Shown here in pieces: positions 60,498-64,000 of a stretch of DNA of 64,000 nucleotides. The notes below the pieces were generated by a model. It made no database searches, had not been told where the DNA came from, and was given only the letters and a program-made list of their open reading frames with translations. Both the position numbers and the translations under genes were made by a program. This DNA comes from Paenilisteria riparia FSL S10-1204 (GTDB lineage Bacteria > Bacillota > Bacilli > Lactobacillales > Listeriaceae). The stretch is from assembly GCF_000525995.1 (NCBI RefSeq), contig NZ_AODL01000016.1:24132-88131 (forward strand). Reading direction: 5' to 3'. Position 1 is the first letter of the stretch; every line of letters starts with the position of its first letter.

Positions 60498-61499
60498 ATG
60501 GAAGACCGCATCGTTTCTGGTGAAAATGTGAATCAAGAGGAAGTTTCCTTCGAGAAGAGTCTTCGCCCACAGACCTTGGCACAATATATAGGGCAAGAAA
60601 AGGTAAAGCATAATTTAGAAGTCTTTATTGAGGCTGCAAAACAACGAGAAGAGGCGCTGGATCACGTGCTTTTGTACGGGCCTCCAGGGCTGGGTAAAAC
60701 GACGCTTGCAATGGTGATTGCGAATGAGATGGGGACAACGATGCGTACAACAAGTGGTCCAGCGATTGAGCGACCGGGGGATTTGGCGACGATTTTGACG
60801 ACGCTTGAGCCTGGCGATGTGTTATTTATTGATGAGATACATCGTTTGAATCGCTCGATTGAGGAGATTTTATATCCGGCGATGGAGGATTATTGTTTGG
60901 ATATTGTAATTGGGACGGGTCCAACGGCGCGATCGGTACGTTTAGACTTGCCACCATTTACGTTGATTGGCGCGACAACGCGTGCTGGGCAGTTATCGGC
61001 TCCTTTGCGTGATCGGTTTGGTGTAATTGATCATCTGGAGTTTTATTCGGAGGAACATTTGACGGAGATTGTGACGCGGACGGCAGATATTTTGGATACG
61101 GAAGTGGACAAGTATGGTGCGATAGAAATTGCGAGACGGTCTCGTGGGACACCGCGTATTGCGAATCGGCTATTAAAGCGGGTGCGTGACTTCGCGCAAG
61201 TTCGCAGTGATGGTTTGGTGACAGAAAGTTTGGCACGAGAAGCGTTGACGTTGCTACAAGTGGACCCTCGTGGTTTGGATACGATTGATCAGCGGTTATT
61301 AACGACGATTATCCACTCGTTTCGCGGTGGGCCGGTAGGTTTAGATACAATTGCGGCAAGCATTGGTGAGGAACGCGAAACGATTGAAGATATGCAAGAA
61401 CCGTATTTATTACAAATTGGCTTTTTGCAGCGGACGCCACGGGGACGAATAGTGACGGATGCAGCTTATGCCCATTTAGGTTTAACGAAAAGTGAATGA
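60498..61499 (+). CDS. ruvB: Holliday junction DNA helicase subunit RuvB
   Basis: AAA+ motor of branch migration, 333 residues. It begins with [20 protein letters not shown]; Walker A is [12 protein letters not shown] (about residues 60-71), Walker [13 protein letters not shown] (about 110-121), sensor 1 [20 protein letters not shown], and the C-terminal winged helix has [20 protein letters not shown] 60498 follows AAGGAAGGGGA, 16 bases after ruvA. queA starts 14 bases downstream, so ruvAB-queA are likely one transcript. Confidence 0.97.
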   Translation: MEDRIVSGENVNQEEVSFEKSLRPQTLAQYIGQEKVKHNLEVFIEAAKQREEALDHVLLYGPPGLGKTTLAMVIANEMGTTMRTTSGPAIERPGDLATILTTLEPGDVLFIDEIHRLNRSIEEILYPAMEDYCLDIVIGTGPTARSVRLDLPPFTLIGATTRAGQLSAPLRDRFGVIDHLEFYSEEHLTEIVTRTADILDTEVDKYGAIEIARRSRGTPRIANRLLKRVRDFAQVRSDGLVTESLAREALTLLQVDPRGLDTIDQRLLTTIIHSFRGGPVGLDTIAASIGEERETIEDMQEPYLLQIGFLQRTPRGRIVTDAAYAHLGLTKSE

Positions 61500-61513
61500 A
61501 AAGGTGTGTCGGG

Positions 61514-62545
61514 ATGAGAGTAGAAGATTTTGATTTTGAATTACCAGAAGAATTGATTGCGCAGACGCCGTTACTTGATCGGACGTCTAGTCGTTTGATG
61601 TTAGTAAATAAGGAAACGGGCGCTATTGAAGACGCTCATTTTCCTGCGATTTTAGAACAGCTACACGCAGGGGATGCACTTGTATTGAATGATACGCGTG
61701 TTCTTCCAGCGCGACTCCACGGAGAGAAGGCGGAGACGGGTGCCCATATTGAAGTGTTGCTTTTAAAGCAAAAGGAAGGCGATGCTTGGGAGACGCTAGT
61801 TAAACCAGCGAAACGGATTAGAAAAGGGATGCGTATTGAGTTTGGCGACGGCGAACTTTCTGCCGTTTGTTTGGAAGAGTTAGAGCATGGTGGCCGAATT
61901 TTGCAGTTTGAATATAGTGGGATTTTTTATGAGATTTTAGAGCGCCTTGGAGAAATGCCGTTGCCGCCGTATATTAAAGAGCAGTTAGAGGATCAAAATC
62001 GCTATCAGACTGTGTTTGCACGGGAAAATGGTTCTGCGGCTGCTCCGACAGCTGGCTTGCATTTTACGCAAGATTTGTTGCAAAAAGTTCGTGCTAAAGG
62101 CGTCAAAGTGATTTTTCTGACGCTACATGTTGGCTTAGGAACTTTCCGCCCAGTAGATGTGGAAGACACGGCAAATCATAAGATGCATTCTGAATTTTAT
62201 CGTTTAACGCGTGAGGCTGCGCAAGAGCTAAATGCTGTGAAAGCGGCTGGTGGTAAAATTGTGGCGGTTGGTACAACTTCAATTCGGACGCTGGAGACAA
62301 TTGCAACGAAGTTTGATGGGGAACTGCAAGAAGATAGTGGCTGGACAGATATTTTTATTTCGCCGGGTTACATATTCAAAGCAGTGGACGCATTAATTAC
62401 GAATTTTCACTTGCCTAAGTCGACATTGATTATGCTTGTGAGCGCGCTAGCTGGACGTGAATATATTATGGCAGCATATGAACATGCGGTAGCAGAACGA
62501 TATCGCTTCTTTAGTTTCGGCGATGCGATGTTTATTTATGCCTAA
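61514..62545 (+). CDS. queA: S-adenosylmethionine:tRNA ribosyltransferase-isomerase
   Basis: A 343-residue QueA that transfers ribose from SAM to 7-aminomethyl-7-deazaguanine in tRNA, forming epoxyqueuosine. It has [49 protein letters not shown] and the C-terminal [18 protein letters not shown] (the first is quoted in part as [15 protein letters not shown]). ATG 61514 is chosen with AAAGGTG upstream; the frame's earlier ATG 61496 lies within ruvB. tgt, the preceding step of the pathway, follows. Confidence 0.96.
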   Translation: MRVEDFDFELPEELIAQTPLLDRTSSRLMLVNKETGAIEDAHFPAILEQLHAGDALVLNDTRVLPARLHGEKAETGAHIEVLLLKQKEGDAWETLVKPAKRIRKGMRIEFGDGELSAVCLEELEHGGRILQFEYSGIFYEILERLGEMPLPPYIKEQLEDQNRYQTVFARENGSAAAPTAGLHFTQDLLQKVRAKGVKVIFLTLHVGLGTFRPVDVEDTANHKMHSEFYRLTREAAQELNAVKAAGGKIVAVGTTSIRTLETIATKFDGELQEDSGWTDIFISPGYIFKAVDALITNFHLPKSTLIMLVSALAGREYIMAAYEHAVAERYRFFSFGDAMFIYA

Positions 62546-62568
62546 TTTTTATTTTTACTAGAAAACAC

Positions 62569-62597
62569 TTGTTTTTCGGTTCTTTTTTAGATATGCT
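62569..62597 (+). promoter_or_regulatory. Candidate promoter before tgt
   Basis: TTGTTT (62569-62574), 17 bases, TATGCT (62592-62597), 37 bases before the tgt start. Confidence 0.45.
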
Positions 62598-62631
62598 ATG
62601 GATTGGATATTAACGAAATAGAAAGAGGTAG

Positions 62632-63774
<1,143 letters not shown>

Positions 63775-63809
63775 ATATAGACTAATAACGAAAGGAGCTG
63801 AATAAACAC

Positions 63810-64000
63810 ATGGCAATGTTAATCCCATTATTACTTATGATTGTATTGTTCTACTTCTTGCTTATTCGTCCACAACAAAAACGTCAAAAAGAAGTCAATG
63901 CAATGCAAAGTGGTTTATCAAAAGGTGATAAAATCATTACTATCGGAAGGATTGCACGGAACAGTTGTAGCAATTGAAGATGGCAATGTTGTACTTGATT
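63810..64000 (+). CDS. yajC: Preprotein translocase subunit YajC (partial, one-base frameshift in this sequence)
   Basis: The start of YajC, a small single-span membrane protein associated with SecDF. The N-terminal helix is LIPLLLMIVLFYFLLIRPQQ, followed by the family motif KRQKEVNAMQSGLSKGDKII. The gene runs off the window. The frame breaks at 63945-63950, where GGAAGG should read GGAGG, restoring ITIGGLHGTVVAIEDGNVVL. ATG 63810 has AAAGGAG at 63791-63797. It follows tgt as in most bacteria (tgt-yajC). Confidence 0.9.

Overview
The window is a low-to-mid G+C Firmicutes chromosome segment, almost entirely coded on the + strand. From dnaE rightwards the order is accD-accA-pfkA-pyk-fxsA-DUF441-citZ-icd-polA-mutM-coaE-nrdR-dnaB-dnaI-thrS-ysxC-hemACDBL-valS-folC-comC-radC-mreBCD-minCD-rng-rplU-prp-rpmA-glpFK-obgE-pheA-yebC-ldh-ruvAB-queA-tgt-yajC. 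I recognise this as the backbone of Listeria and its relatives. The Bacillus sporulation genes usually found in this neighbourhood (spoIIB, spoIVFA/FB, spo0B) are absent, as are maf and hemX, and glpFK sits between rpmA and obgE. My best inference is a non-sporulating member of the Listeriaceae, probably one of the environmental Listeria lineages; I cannot name the species.

Layout. 1-5667: urease locus (end of ureA, then ureB, ureC, ureE, ureF, ureG, ureD) followed by a UT-type urea transporter. 5672-6548: terminator and a reverse-strand AraC-type regulator. 6549-6925: a non-coding gap holding a long imperfect hairpin. 6926-10469: a heterodimeric ABC exporter pair. 10584-19360: dnaE, acetyl-CoA carboxylase carboxyltransferase (accD, accA), 6-phosphofructokinase and pyruvate kinase. 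19620-23082: fxsA, a DUF441 membrane protein, citrate synthase and isocitrate dehydrogenase. 23217-33131: DNA polymerase I, repair and replication-initiation genes, then T-box-controlled thrS and the GTPase ysxC. 33221-38436: haem/tetrapyrrole operon from glutamyl-tRNA to glutamate semialdehyde and uroporphyrinogen III. 38490-44400: T-box-controlled valS, folC, prepilin peptidase comC and radC. 44641-50765: cell-shape and division-site genes (mreBCD, minCD), an unrecognised HTH protein and an RNase E/G. 50776-51871: L21 leader, rplU-prp-rpmA. 52007-54578: glycerol uptake (glpF, glpK) behind a leader terminator. 54734-64000: obgE, pheA, yebC, small membrane proteins, ldh, ruvAB, queA, tgt and the start of yajC.

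The most conspicuous anomaly concerns data quality. Ten genes (ureG, the araC regulator, accD, pyk, polA, hemD, valS, radC, ruvA, yajC) are broken by a single-base indel, and mreB carries a probable eleventh that only lengthens its tail. Nearly all are one extra A or T, usually in a run of seven or eight. Because several of these genes are essential and each restores to normal family length after one base change, I treat them as sequencing or assembly errors and annotate full-length genes across them.

Regulatory elements that can be read directly include two T-box leaders (thrS, valS), an L21 leader, a probable GlpP-type antitermination leader with an overlapping cre-like site before glpF, several sigma-A-type promoters, and about fifteen intrinsic terminators. 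I saw no CRISPR array, insertion sequence, prophage, rRNA or tRNA gene. The parts least explained by known genes are the 209-residue HTH protein coupled to rng, the hairpin element at 6743-6834, and three very small proteins.
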